From Aquimarina megaterium XH134 (GTDB taxonomy: Bacteria > Bacteroidota > Bacteroidia > Flavobacteriales > Flavobacteriaceae), in the NCBI RefSeq assembly GCF_000520975.1, contig NZ_JACB01000029.1:62001-126000 (forward strand): 64,000 nucleotides of DNA, in the 5' to 3' direction. A program made the translations under genes and the position numbers. Below the pieces are notes generated by a model, which did no database searches, was not told where the DNA came from, and worked only from the letters and a program-made list of their open reading frames with translations. Positions 16,926 through 25,459 of the stretch are shown here, piece by piece. Every line of letters begins with the position of its first letter. Within the stretch, counting starts at the first letter, position 1.

Positions 16926-17924
16926 ATGACAAGAAGAAATCAAACCTTAGGAGAATTTATAATAGAAAACCAAAAAGATTTCCCATATGCTAGTGGAGAA
17001 CTTTCTCGTTTGATCAACTCTATTCGATTAGCTGCAAAAATGGTGAATCACGAGGTAAACAAAGCAGGATTAGTAGATATTACAGGAGCTGCAGGAGAAA
17101 CCAATATACAAGGTGAGGATCAGCAAAAACTAGATGTGTTAGCTAATGAAACCTTTATCAATACACTAACAAATAGAGAAATTGTATGCGGAATTGCTTC
17201 TGAAGAAAACGATGAATTCATTACTATAAAAGGGCAAAAAAACGACCATCGCAATAACTATGTAGTACTTATGGATCCTTTGGATGGAAGTTCTAATATA
17301 GACGTTAATGTTTCTGTGGGAACTATTTTCTCTATCTATCGCAGGATAACCCCTACAGGAACTCCTGTAACCCTGGATGACTTTTTACAGCCCGGTAATT
17401 TACAAGTGGCAGCAGGATATATCATTTACGGAACCTCTACTATGCTTGTATATACTACAGGTCATGGTGTTAATGGTTTTACATTAAACCCTGCATTAGG
17501 AACATACTATTTATCACATCCCAATATGAAATTTCCAGAAGACGGCAACATATACTCGGTTAATGAAGGAAATTATATACATTTTCCACAAGGGATTAAA
17601 GATTATATTAAATATTGTCAGGAAGAAAAAGAGGATCGTCCATATACTTCTCGATATATTGGTTCTTTGGTAAGTGATATTCATCGTAATATGATAAAAG
17701 GAGGAGTTTACATGTATCCAAGTACTTCAAAATCTCCTAATGGAAAACTTCGTCTTTTATACGAGTGTAACCCTATGGCTTTTATTGCAGAACAGGCTGG
17801 AGGTAAAGCTAGTGATGGATACAGACGAATTATGGATATCAAACCAACTCAACTACATGAGCGTACTCCTTTTATTTGTGGTAGTAAAAATATGGTCGAA
17901 AAAGTAGAGTCATTTATGAAATAA
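16926..17924 (+). CDS. fbp: Class I fructose-1,6-bisphosphatase
   Basis: Gluconeogenic enzyme hydrolysing fructose 1,6-bisphosphate to fructose 6-phosphate in the cytoplasm. The metal- and phosphate-binding signature M-D-P-L-D-G-S-S-N starts at residue 116. Acidic ligands precede it (I-A-S-E-E-N-D-E, about 94-101), and the substrate-binding region contains [12 protein letters not shown] and [14 protein letters not shown]. The length of 332 residues is standard for class I enzymes. It has its own -7 promoter element and begins a plus-strand run. A weak hairpin with T6 near 18090-18115 may end the transcript. Confidence 0.95.
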   Translation: MTRRNQTLGEFIIENQKDFPYASGELSRLINSIRLAAKMVNHEVNKAGLVDITGAAGETNIQGEDQQKLDVLANETFINTLTNREIVCGIASEENDEFITIKGQKNDHRNNYVVLMDPLDGSSNIDVNVSVGTIFSIYRRITPTGTPVTLDDFLQPGNLQVAAGYIIYGTSTMLVYTTGHGVNGFTLNPALGTYYLSHPNMKFPEDGNIYSVNEGNYIHFPQGIKDYIKYCQEEKEDRPYTSRYIGSLVSDIHRNMIKGGVYMYPSTSKSPNGKLRLLYECNPMAFIAEQAGGKASDGYRRIMDIKPTQLHERTPFICGSKNMVEKVESFMK

Positions 17925-18167
17925 GTCTAAATAGATCAAAATAACCTTATTTTTTACTATCCTTGTATATCGAATATTTGTTTTTTAAAAAACTTCGGTA
18001 TATCCTCACCCCAAAATTTAAAAATAAAACGTACAACACAATCTTTTTAAAAGAATTAAGATTTTGAATTGAGAAAATTAACATTATCGCCATTATAGCG
18101 GCTTTTTTAACGTTTTTATGTTAATTTTACGTAAGTTCATAATTAAGAATCTAATAAACCGATTAAA

Positions 18168-18521
18168 ATGGCTAAAGAAAATAAAGCTGTTGAAGAAAAA
18201 GTTGCTGATGACCCTTCTTCAAAAATAGAAGCGATAAAGAATCTAATCTTTGGAGAAAATATTGCAGCTTATAATTCAGAGTTTGAAAAAGTAAAAAAAG
18301 AAATTACTTCAAAAAAGAAAGAATTAGAAGACTTTATCGATGATACTCGTAAAGAGTTAAATCAAGCAATCGACAACTTAAGTACAGATATAAATATCAG
18401 AATCACTGAATTAGAAGATAATTTAGCTGACAAAACCGATATGCTGGATGCTAAAAAAGTTGATAAAAAAACATTGGGAGATCTCCTTATCAACCTAGGT
18501 GAAAAAATCAACCAAAAATAA
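18168..18521 (+). CDS. Small coiled-coil protein of the GTPase cassette
   Basis: This 117-residue, highly charged, all-helical protein has no membrane segment. Its opening I-E-A-I-K-N-L-I-F-G-E-N parallels the start of the next protein (L-K-I-L-K-E-L-L-F-T-E-E), so the two may share an N-terminal interaction helix. Residues about 40-90 form a heptad coiled coil (K-K-K-E-L-E-D-F-I-D-D-T-R-K-E-L). It lies 18 bp before the longin/roadblock-like gene. No enzymatic motif is visible; a scaffold or partner role in the cassette is inferred. Confidence 0.65.
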   Translation: MAKENKAVEEKVADDPSSKIEAIKNLIFGENIAAYNSEFEKVKKEITSKKKELEDFIDDTRKELNQAIDNLSTDINIRITELEDNLADKTDMLDAKKVDKKTLGDLLINLGEKINQK

Positions 18522-18539
18522 TCCAATCTATCCAAAAGT

Positions 18540-19364
18540 ATGGAAGAGCAGGATAAACTTAAAATTCTTAAAGAACTTCTTTTTACAGAAGAACACGAAT
18601 TTGCCGATTCCATTGCTCAAAAAGTTGATGATTTAGCCAAAATTGTTCATCAAAAAAAAGAACTCTCCCATAAAGTTGATCCTATTATTGATGATAAACT
18701 AGAAGAATTTGTGCAGGAAATCCCTAAAACCCTGGGGCCAACTATTACAGAAACGTTACGAGAAGAAATTAAAAACTCTCAAGATGCCGTGGTAGAAGCT
18801 TTATTTCCTATTATCGGTAAAATGATCAAGAAATATATCGCTCATGAAATGAAATTATTGAGCGAAAACATCAGCAGAAAAACAAAAAAAGCATTTTCCT
18901 TTAGAAACTGGTTTAGAAGAACCAAAGCCAAGGTTCAGGGAGTTAGCGAAGGAGATCTTGCTATAACGGATTACGCAAAACCAAGGCTAATCCAAATGTT
19001 TGTTATCGAAAAAAACTCTGGTATACTAATTGCAGATTACAGCCCATTATCAGAAGGCACCATAGATAAAGAAATGGTTGCCGGAATGCTTACGGCAATA
19101 AAAAGTTTTGTTGAAGATGCTTTTGAAGGAGGAAATCAAAATTTAGAACTCATAGAATATGAATTGTATACTATACACATACAAAATTTTTATTCTTATT
19201 ATGTAGCTGCGGTAATTTCTGGAGCATATACCATGATGTTTAAAGAAGTTCTGGAAGATCAGATTTTAGATTTTGCCAAAAATAATATTTCTAGCAAAGA
19301 CTTAGAAAACAGTACCCTTTTTACTAAAAAATTAAAAAAACATTTTGCAGATGAAATTGTCTAA
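18540..19364 (+). CDS. Longin/roadblock-like regulator of the adjacent GTPase (OmpA-less homologue of 'OmpA family' proteins)
   Basis: This 274-residue cytoplasmic protein has a helical N-terminal part (L-L-F near 13; A-L-F-P-I-I-G-K-M-I-K-K near 86-97) and then a module from about 150 to 250. The module contains F-V-I-E-K-N-S-G-I-L-I-A-D-Y-S, M-V-A-G-M-L-T-A-I-K-S-F-V-E-D-A-F and Y-V-A-A-V-I-S-G. From memory of the family, the same blocks occur in larger proteobacterial proteins that end in an OmpA domain; that domain is absent here. The module looks like a longin/roadblock fold, a usual partner of small GTPases. The next gene, overlapping it by 14 bp, encodes such a GTPase. The fold is inferred. 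Confidence 0.6.
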   Translation: MEEQDKLKILKELLFTEEHEFADSIAQKVDDLAKIVHQKKELSHKVDPIIDDKLEEFVQEIPKTLGPTITETLREEIKNSQDAVVEALFPIIGKMIKKYIAHEMKLLSENISRKTKKAFSFRNWFRRTKAKVQGVSEGDLAITDYAKPRLIQMFVIEKNSGILIADYSPLSEGTIDKEMVAGMLTAIKSFVEDAFEGGNQNLELIEYELYTIHIQNFYSYYVAAVISGAYTMMFKEVLEDQILDFAKNNISSKDLENSTLFTKKLKKHFADEIV

Positions 19365-19845
19365 AAAAGTAGTCCTTTTAGGACACTTTGGTGTCGGAAA
19401 AACGTCTCTATTCAGACGTTTTATGGACAACGAATTTTCTGAAGAATACAAGGTAACCCTTGGAGTCCAAATAAAAAAGAAATTGATACAACTACCCGAT
19501 GGTAGAGAATTATCTATGATCATCTGGGATACAGAAGGGCATTCTATTAGTATAGAAGACACCAGAAAATCATATCTTCTTGGTTCGCACGCCTTTATTT
19601 ATGTCTTTGATCTTACCAGAGAAGAAACATATGCAACGCTTACCAAAGATCTAGAATACCTTAAAGAAAACTACATCAAAGTACCTGCTCGAGTATTAGG
19701 TAATAAGCTCGACCTGGTTAATGAAAAAGAAATCAGGCGTCAACTTACCGAAAAAAACATTCCTTTTGATGGTCTAACCAGTGCTAAAACAAATAAAAAT
19801 GTCGAGAGTTTCTTTTTAGATTTGGCAGAAGAAATAACCAAGTGA
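19351..19845 (+). CDS. Ras-like small GTPase
   Basis: This 164-residue protein has a complete set of GTP-binding motifs: G1 G11-H-F-G-V-G-K17-T18-S (P-loop), a switch I Thr near 36, G3 W59-D60-T-E-G63, G4 N118-K-L-D121 and G5 T143-S-A-K146. The residue after G63, catalytic Gln in Ras, is His64, so intrinsic hydrolysis may be slow or need a partner. There is no membrane helix or lipidation site. The frame opens at a TTG at 19345, but the ATG at 19351 is the likely start. The gene overlaps both neighbours (14 bp upstream; GTGA with the kinase), indicating translational coupling within a signalling unit. Confidence 0.88.
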   Translation: MKLSKKVVLLGHFGVGKTSLFRRFMDNEFSEEYKVTLGVQIKKKLIQLPDGRELSMIIWDTEGHSISIEDTRKSYLLGSHAFIYVFDLTREETYATLTKDLEYLKENYIKVPARVLGNKLDLVNEKEIRRQLTEKNIPFDGLTSAKTNKNVESFFLDLAEEITK

Positions 19846-21389
19846 GTATGACGAAACATCAAAACGACCATTCGCAATTTAATCCACAAGTACAAATCAT
19901 TCATGTTACTTATGATAATATCATTACAGAAAGTGATCATACTTTTTTTAATTGGAAAAAAGGTACATTAATTTTTGATGCTCATCCCTTTTTTGAAATC
20001 CTGCGAGAATTTGAAAAAAACACCTCTTCTGGTAAAAAAGCATTAAACTTTCCGTGTATTCACCTAGAAGATGGTGAAATAGAAAAGATTTGCGACATCA
20101 CATTTACTCTTGAAAAAGAAGAAATCATAATTATTCTTTTTGATTACACAGGAAAATATAAAGACCTGAATCAAATAGCGCAGCAAAAAAATGAATCCAT
20201 TTTATTAGCCAAAGAACTCGAACTTAAAAACAAATATCTTCTGGAAAAAGAAGAATTTAAGAATAGTTTTATTGCTAATATCAATCATGAGATAAGAACA
20301 CCTCTCACAAGTATATTAGGGTTTGTAGAAGTCCTAGAAAAAACCAAACTAACCTTTGAGCAAGAAGAACTTGCCAGGATTATAAAAAGAGAAAGCCTGC
20401 ATCTTAACGCTCTTATAGACGATATGATTGATCTGTCTAAAATAGAATCAGGAAAACTAAAAATTGTAGAAGAACGTTTTGCTTTTCACAATTTAATAGA
20501 TGGGTTTCGTGAATCTTATGCTAAGGTAGCCGAAGAAAAACAAATTACTTTTGAGACTACTATAGATCCGGGCATTCAGGAATATCTTATCGGAGACAGA
20601 ACCAGGATATATCAGATTTTAAATAATATCCTAACCAATGCTTTTAAATTTACTGAAGAAGGAAAAGTAATGTTTTCGGTAACCAAAAATTATCAGCGTA
20701 CCAATAAACTAAGTCTTAATTTTAAAATTGAAGATACTGGGATTGGGATTATGGAAGAAAACATCCCTTATCTTTTTGAACGATTTACTCGTTTTGATCT
20801 CGACAAACGAATTTCTGGGACTGGTCTGGGGCTCGCAATAGTAAAAAACCTGGTAGATCTTTTAAATGGAGAAATAAAAGTAACCAGTGAGCCAGAAAAA
20901 GGGACTACATTTAATATAAAACTCCCATTTAAATTTGAGATCATAAAAACGACCCCAGCACGAAAAAAGAAAAAATATAAATTGCCAAAAAGTGCAACCA
21001 AATACAGAATTCTGGTCGTAGAAGATGAAGAAATAACACAATATCTAATTATGAAGGTATTGATCTCACAAGGTAACTTTTTTGTCGACATCGCTATTAA
21101 TGGCGAAGAAGCTATTAATTATATAGAGCGACGCAAATATGACTTGATTTTAATGGATCTTACCGTTTCTAAAATCGATGGATATCAGGCCACGCATATG
21201 ATTCGTAACAATTATGGAGACAAATTTATTTCTGAAGTACCTATTATTGGTTTTTCTGGAAAAGCCAATGATGCAGCCAGGGATAAATGTATACGATCCG
21301 GAATGGATGACTTTATAGCCAAACCCTTCGAGCAAGAAGAATTGATTTATAAAATCACTAAACAAATAGCAAAAAAGGCAGCCGATTAA
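19842..21389 (+). CDS. Soluble hybrid histidine kinase with C-terminal receiver domain
   Basis: This 515-residue protein has no membrane helix. Residues 1-110 are an unassigned, possibly PAS-like sensor region, then a coiled coil (about 115-142). The HisKA H-box is N-H-E-I-R-T-P-L (about 148), and the ATPase has I-L-N-N-I-L-T-N-A-F-K-F (N box), D-T-G-I-G-I and G-T-G-L-G-L-A-I-V. The receiver (about 385-510) has V-V-E-D-E-E, the phospho-acceptor Asp in L-I-L-M-D-L-T, Ser in G-F-S-G-K and Lys in K-P-F. The GTG at 19842 overlaps the GTPase stop; ATG at 19848 is an alternative start. As the last cassette gene it links GTPase state to phosphorelay signalling, by inference. Confidence 0.88.
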   Translation: MSMTKHQNDHSQFNPQVQIIHVTYDNIITESDHTFFNWKKGTLIFDAHPFFEILREFEKNTSSGKKALNFPCIHLEDGEIEKICDITFTLEKEEIIIILFDYTGKYKDLNQIAQQKNESILLAKELELKNKYLLEKEEFKNSFIANINHEIRTPLTSILGFVEVLEKTKLTFEQEELARIIKRESLHLNALIDDMIDLSKIESGKLKIVEERFAFHNLIDGFRESYAKVAEEKQITFETTIDPGIQEYLIGDRTRIYQILNNILTNAFKFTEEGKVMFSVTKNYQRTNKLSLNFKIEDTGIGIMEENIPYLFERFTRFDLDKRISGTGLGLAIVKNLVDLLNGEIKVTSEPEKGTTFNIKLPFKFEIIKTTPARKKKKYKLPKSATKYRILVVEDEEITQYLIMKVLISQGNFFVDIAINGEEAINYIERRKYDLILMDLTVSKIDGYQATHMIRNNYGDKFISEVPIIGFSGKANDAARDKCIRSGMDDFIAKPFEQEELIYKITKQIAKKAAD

Positions 21390-21401
21390 GCTGCCTTTTT
21401 T
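21371..21401. terminator. Intrinsic terminator overlapping the kinase stop codon
   Basis: AAAAAAGGCAGC (21371-21382) pairs perfectly with GCTGCCTTTTTT (21390-21401) around a 7-nt loop that contains the kinase stop codon. The A/T flanks make it usable from both strands, between the convergent kinase and TerB genes. Confidence 0.85.
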
Positions 21402-21424
21402 TATTATTTAAAAATAGATCCTTA

Positions 21425-21856
21425 TTATCTATTCATATTTTTAACCTCTTCTTCAAAAGTATCACTATCTACTCCCTGATCAACCAGGCTTAAGGCTTTA
21501 TCAACAATGTATTTTGCATTTGCTGGATTAAATCCTAGCCCAATACTCAGTTTTTCTAATAAAACTACCTGCCCTTCACCTTTTACATGGTCTGCATAAA
21601 CCATTCTAGACAAATCATACAATCGCTCAAGTCTTCTTTCGTAACTTGTAGGAGGATTAATAGGATGTGTACTATAATCTTTTAAAATTTCTTTGTAATC
21701 ATTCTCAGAAATACCCAGTCTGGTGGCTAATCTATCTAAAAAAGCCTTCTCTTCGTCAGTAATCACTCCATCACTCATTGCTATTTTTACAATTGCTGCA
21801 AAATGGTCCTGGTTTCTTTTCTGAAATCCGCTATCAAATAAATCAGATATTGACAT
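21425..21856 (-). CDS. TerB-family (tellurite-resistance-like) protein
   Basis: About 143 residues, all-helical. Its metal-binding-type motif is A-A-I-V-K-I-A-M-S-D-G-V-I-T-D-E-E (about 21-37), and a second acidic helix pair contains L-S-R-M-V-Y-A-D. This is the TerB/DjlA N-terminal helical-bundle family, associated with metal sensing or stress, without a defined activity. The start at 21856 (M-S-I-S-D-L-F) is chosen because the -7 element at 21880-21888 predicts transcription from about 21873, making the longer frame from 21883 impossible from this promoter. Confidence 0.75.
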   Translation of the reverse strand: MSISDLFDSGFQKRNQDHFAAIVKIAMSDGVITDEEKAFLDRLATRLGISENDYKEILKDYSTHPINPPTSYERRLERLYDLSRMVYADHVKGEGQVVLLEKLSIGLGFNPANAKYIVDKALSLVDQGVDSDTFEEEVKNMNR

Positions 21857-21879
21857 TGTATACTTTTGTTTAATTTGCC

Positions 21880-21888
21880 GCAAATATA
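21880..21888 (-). promoter_or_regulatory. -7 element of the TerB-like gene
   Basis: TATATTTGC on the minus strand is an exact TAnnTTTGC match, 24 nt before the chosen start. The -33 region is A/T-rich without a clear TTTG. Confidence 0.5.
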
Positions 21889-22078
21889 ACTAAACTATAT
21901 ACCTTTTAAAATTAATAATTGTCATTTTTTAGTTTAAATCCTCATTATGTAATAGAAAATCTGTTACACCCCGAAACTATAGTGAATTTGACAAAAAATA
22001 ATCACCACGCTGCTCTATCTCACAACGTACTCTAAGCATTCTTAAAATGATTTTAAATTTAGTTGTATTGAGATTATT

Positions 22079-22234
22079 ATGAATTCTTTAGAAAAAAGTA
22101 AGATCTCCAATCGTATTATTGATCCATTCTCAAAAACACCAACACTTACAATCCCTTGTTATTCTTTACTTTACAGAGTTTTTGTTTTTTTGGCACGGCA
22201 ATTGTTTATACTATATCCAAAGATGTATTACTAA
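22079..22234 (+). CDS. Possible 51-residue small protein
   Basis: An ATG frame of 51 codons with a charged N-terminus (M-N-S-L-E-K-S-K) and a hydrophobic, aromatic C-terminal half (Y-R-V-F-V-F-L-A-R-Q-L-F-I-L-Y). No family is recognised. It could be a chance frame in AT-rich DNA; its only support is position in an otherwise empty stretch, before a second short frame and a terminator. Confidence 0.2.
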   Translation: MNSLEKSKISNRIIDPFSKTPTLTIPCYSLLYRVFVFLARQLFILYPKMYY

Positions 22235-22251
22235 TTTAAAAATGATAAAAC

Positions 22252-22350
22252 ATGAAAACATTATACATTAAATTCGGATTAAACTTTAAGCCATTTATTA
22301 ATTTTATAAAACAACTACCTGCTTCTTCTAGTTATGCTATACACCGATAA
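22252..22350 (+). CDS. Possible 32-residue small peptide
   Basis: An ATG frame encoding a basic, aromatic peptide (M-K-T-L-Y-I-K-F-G-L-N-F then F-I-N-F-I-K-Q-L-P), 17 bp after the 51-codon frame and 57 bp before the terminator stem. There is no double-glycine motif or Cys. It may be a leader or toxin-like peptide, or not translated at all. Confidence 0.2.
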   Translation: MKTLYIKFGLNFKPFINFIKQLPASSSYAIHR

Positions 22351-22406
22351 GCCATGAGAAGATATAGGATCGTACCACTCTCATCGGGACTGGTACATAA
22401 AATGTA

Positions 22407-22437
22407 AAAAAGCGAGGTAATTTTGATCTCGCTTTTT
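22407..22437. terminator. Intrinsic terminator
   Basis: AAAAAGCGAG (22407-22416) pairs with CTCGCTTTTT (22428-22437), loop 11 nt, T-rich downstream. It lies between the plus-strand short-ORF unit and the convergent minus-strand surface protein gene, and its A/T flanks suit both. Confidence 0.75.
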
Positions 22438-22476
22438 GTTTTTGTTTACATTTTTCTATTATTTAAAGTTTTAAAT

Positions 22477-23397
22477 TTATTTCAATAATAAACCTTCTAT
22501 TTTTTTCAATCGATTCTCTAACGATTTATTTACTTTTTGCTGTTCTTTCAGTTTCTTTTCTTGTGCAATGGTATACAATGTAAGTTCTTCGATTTTTTCA
22601 AGAAGCTTCATATTCATAACTCCTAGCGCTACACCATTTTTCTCCATTTCGGTTGCAGAAGGAACATTAGGCAAATGTCCTTTTTCTTTAATATGTTGTT
22701 GTACTTCTTCTATTGTTAACAGATCATATGCTTTGGCAAACACATAATCTGGTGCAGGAACACTAAGATCTACTTTCACCTCTTCGGCATGAATTTTTCC
22801 TTTTACTGTGAGTTTAGAGTTTGGTGAAGTGGTGCCTATTCCCAAATTACCATCACTTGTTAAACGCATAGTTTCTGTAAGTATATGTTGACCATCAGAA
22901 TCATGTGCTGTATCTTTTCTAAACAACCACCTAAACCCATGATTAGATCCTTCAAGTACACCTTTGGATGTATATTTATTAGTCCCATAATAGAAATCCT
23001 TGGTGTCATCATTATTTCTATAAGCATTAAATCCAATATATCCTGCCCAATTATTAGAATTACCTCCCCAATTAGCCTGATATGTCCAATCTGCAGTTAA
23101 AGCACCAGACATTCCAAATTTTGCCTGACCTTCTACCTGTAATTTAGATGTTGGAGTATATGTTCCAACTCCTAAGTTACCATTAGGAGACATCAATAAA
23201 TGTGCTGCTCCAGAATGATGTAATCTAAAAAACCCTTCGTAGTTATCAATATGCCAAGGATTATAGTTCGCATTACTATTCATCAATTTCACTTCACCTC
23301 CTTCTTTACCAGTATCTTGAGGATTTGCAATTATTGCTTGTGAATTCATTCCAAAATGTATTCCTGTTAAAGCAAGTATTAAAATTGTTTTTTTCAT
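22477..23397 (-). CDS. Exported 'GIGT'-repeat protein with C-terminal coiled coil
   Basis: This 306-residue protein has a signal peptide (M-K-K-T-I-L-I-L-A-L-T-G to about 20). It contains two copies of the flavobacterial motif G-N-L-G-[IV]-G-T-x-[ST]-P-x-S-K-L (about 73 and 187), which mark beta-rich fibre-like segments. The ending is conserved in this family: E-E-V-Q-Q-H-I-K-E-K-G-H-L-P-N-V-P-S-A (about 227-245), then N-M-K-L-L-E-K-I-E-E-L-T-L-Y-T-I and a coiled coil (about 260-300). The C-terminus resembles phage-tail-fibre chaperone-type endings, but no S74 catalytic pair can be confirmed. Function is unknown, presumably cell surface; there is no type IX sorting domain. Confidence 0.75.
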   Translation of the reverse strand: MKKTILILALTGIHFGMNSQAIIANPQDTGKEGGEVKLMNSNANYNPWHIDNYEGFFRLHHSGAAHLLMSPNGNLGVGTYTPTSKLQVEGQAKFGMSGALTADWTYQANWGGNSNNWAGYIGFNAYRNNDDTKDFYYGTNKYTSKGVLEGSNHGFRWLFRKDTAHDSDGQHILTETMRLTSDGNLGIGTTSPNSKLTVKGKIHAEEVKVDLSVPAPDYVFAKAYDLLTIEEVQQHIKEKGHLPNVPSATEMEKNGVALGVMNMKLLEKIEELTLYTIAQEKKLKEQQKVNKSLENRLKKIEGLLLK

Positions 23398-23474
23398 TTC
23401 TTTTTGTTTTTATCTCTTTTAATACAATAATCTTACTTCATGCATCTTCTTTTCTAAAGCATTAAAAAGAAGGA

Positions 23475-23483
23475 GCAAATATA
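23475..23483 (-). promoter_or_regulatory. -7 element of the 'GIGT'-repeat protein gene
   Basis: TATATTTGC on the minus strand matches TAnnTTTGC and would give a leader of about 70 nt. No clear -33 TTTG. Confidence 0.45.
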
Positions 23484-23545
23484 GAAACCTTAAGGTATTC
23501 CTATATGTTGAACTTTTTATTGTTAACAAAAACTTAATTCATTGC

Positions 23546-23840
23546 TACTTTTGTTAATATATCTTATCAAAAATTTATTTTCTTTGTACATTACGATAAT
23601 AAAACCCTCCCATGCCAAGGCACAGGAGAATTTTAAGAATTGCAAAAAATCAGCTAATAGCTGAAAAATAAAAGGGGTAACCCTACCCTACATAGTCCAA
23701 AATTTCATCCCGACTTAGTCCTACCCTGATCAGGATTTAAAATTGGATTTGTCATTATTGCAATTGTTTTATAGTGCAATAATAAAGCATGCCAGTTTCG
23801 TTTTTCGGGACTGGCAAAAAAAAATCGCTTTTTTTTAATA
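23546..23840 (+). ncRNA. Possible small RNA unit in a 665-bp gene-free stretch
   Basis: The stretch 23398-24062 has no credible gene. Within it, TACTTTTG at 23546-23553 matches the -7 consensus. A 10-bp hairpin GCCAGTTTCG/CGGGACTGGC (23791-23815, two G-T pairs, T5 loop) is followed by A9-TCGC-T8, itself able to fold and end in a T tract. The unit has the outline of a roughly 280-nt untranslated RNA. Only the hairpins are firmly visible; transcription is speculation. The rest of the stretch carries the promoter regions of the flanking genes. Confidence 0.2.
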
Positions 23841-24062
23841 TTTTTTCTTATCGTTTAAAAAAAGGCCTCTATGTCCTTATTTTATTGATCATCCGAGCAG
23901 ACTCAATTTTATACTTTTATGCTACTTTTTGATTAACGAAACTAAAATTTCATATAATTAGGATAGTTTTAACTTTGATCGATATCATCACATATTTCTA
24001 ATATCTACCTTTACAAAAAGCAATACTCATTGCTTTTTTCTATTCAATAACAGACATAATAC

Positions 24063-25205
24063 ATGCAACATCAAAAACACCTCTTTGATCTATCAGACAA
24101 TATCACTTATTTAAATGGAGCGTATATGGCTCCTCAATTAAAATCTGTAACCGAAGTTGGTCTTGCCACTGTTATCCAAAAAGCCAGACCTAATGAAATC
24201 ATGCCAGAAGATTTTTTTACTCAAAGAGAGATCTTAAAACAACGTTTTGCTACTTTGGTCGATGCCCCCGATTATAGAAACATTGCTATTATCCCCTCGG
24301 TATCCTATGGTATTGCTAATGCTGCTAATAATATCCATATCAACCCTGGAGATGAGATTATAGTAGTTGATGAGCAATTTCCCAGTAATGTATATGTCTG
24401 GCAAGAGGTGGCAAGTAAACATGGTGCTTCTATAACGGTAATCAAACCTCCAAAAAGTTTTAAAGATCGAGGTGCACTATGGAATCAGAATATCCTGAAC
24501 GCGATTACCCAAAAAACTGCTCTTGTAGCAATGTCTCATGTACACTGGGCAGATGGTACATTGTTTGACCTAAAAACAATACGGGCAAAGACTAAAGATG
24601 TAAATGCTTTTTTAATCATTGACGGGACTCAAAGTGTAGGAGCACTTCCTTTCTCTGTTTCAGAAATTAAACCCGATGCCTTAATTTGTGCAGGATATAA
24701 ATGGTTACTTGGTCCTTATTCTACTGGAGTAGCATATTATGGAGATGCTTTTAATGAAGGAACACCTATAGAGCATAACTGGATGAATCGTTATAACAGT
24801 GAGGATTTTACCAGATTAACCCAATATGAAGATCGCTATAAGGAAAAGGCTGCCAGATATTCGGTTGGAGAATCTAGTAATTTTGTATTAACCCCAATGT
24901 TGATTCGCGCTATAGAACAATTAATCGAATGGTCACCAGAAGCAATCCAGCAATATTGTAAAACGATCTCTACAACTGCCATACAACAGCTTAGAAACTT
25001 AGGTTGTTTTATCGAAGAAGATCATCATAGAGCACATCATCTTTTTGGTATTTATTTACCAGATCATATCGATTTAGAAAAATTAAAAACGAAACTAAAA
25101 GAAGAAAATATATTTATTTCTTTTCGTGGTAATGCCATTCGAGTTTCTTCTAATGTATACAATTCTGAAACAGATTTTAATCGATTACTAGCACAATTTG
25201 GTTAA
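24063..25205 (+). CDS. PLP-dependent class V aminotransferase (cysteine desulfurase/kynureninase-like)
   Basis: This 380-residue cytoplasmic enzyme is of fold-type I. The PLP lysine is K213 in A-G-Y-K-W-L-L-G-P-Y. The His/Asp pair that holds the cofactor lies in A-M-S-H-V-H-W-A-D-G and L-I-I-D-G-T-Q-S-V-G-A-L-P. The N-terminus reads I-T-Y-L-N-G-A-Y-M-A-P, a substrate-loop signature of class V enzymes. There is no Fe-S-cluster assembly gene nearby and no conserved active-site Cys loop could be recognised, so a cysteine desulfurase role is not claimed; isopenicillin-epimerase-like or kynureninase-like members are equally possible. A TACCTTTA element at about 24005 may be its promoter. Confidence 0.8.
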   Translation: MQHQKHLFDLSDNITYLNGAYMAPQLKSVTEVGLATVIQKARPNEIMPEDFFTQREILKQRFATLVDAPDYRNIAIIPSVSYGIANAANNIHINPGDEIIVVDEQFPSNVYVWQEVASKHGASITVIKPPKSFKDRGALWNQNILNAITQKTALVAMSHVHWADGTLFDLKTIRAKTKDVNAFLIIDGTQSVGALPFSVSEIKPDALICAGYKWLLGPYSTGVAYYGDAFNEGTPIEHNWMNRYNSEDFTRLTQYEDRYKEKAARYSVGESSNFVLTPMLIRAIEQLIEWSPEAIQQYCKTISTTAIQQLRNLGCFIEEDHHRAHHLFGIYLPDHIDLEKLKTKLKEENIFISFRGNAIRVSSNVYNSETDFNRLLAQFG

Positions 25206-25412
25206 TGTAAGTTAAAACAGATTAAATACATTTTTTTGGCGTGCCCCTCGGGTCGGGCTATCTGCTATATCTTTTGTTTATAAAAAATCCCTGAACAGTT
25301 TTAAAAGAATAATTACCAGAACATAACAGCTTGGATTGCAAAATACAGCAGACAAAAGGATGCCGCTACTATCCCTCACGCAATACATTCTAACATAGAA
25401 ATTTAAAATCCC

Positions 25413-25443
25413 TTTGCCAGAAATCGAATAGCTCTTATATTTG
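25413..25443 (+). promoter_or_regulatory. Full Bacteroidota promoter of mfd
   Basis: TTTG at 25413-25416, a 19-nt spacer and TATATTTG at 25436-25443 match both consensus elements. Initiation near 25450 leaves a leader of about 10 nt before the GTG start at 25460. Confidence 0.75.
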
Positions 25444-25459
25444 TTTCAAAATCTGCTAC

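Larger units (their letters stand above)
21889..22476. other. Gene-poor 588-bp stretch with two short ORFs and a hairpin unit
   Basis: No conventional gene is seen. It contains two short plus-strand frames (22079-22234 and 22252-22350) and a hairpin at 22369-22393, whose arms GTACCA and TGGTAC enclose TCTC/GGGA pairs. A terminator at 22407-22437 follows. The order (short frames, hairpin, terminator, all on the plus strand) suggests a small transcript of a few hundred nucleotides, but I see no clear promoter. Confidence 0.4.
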
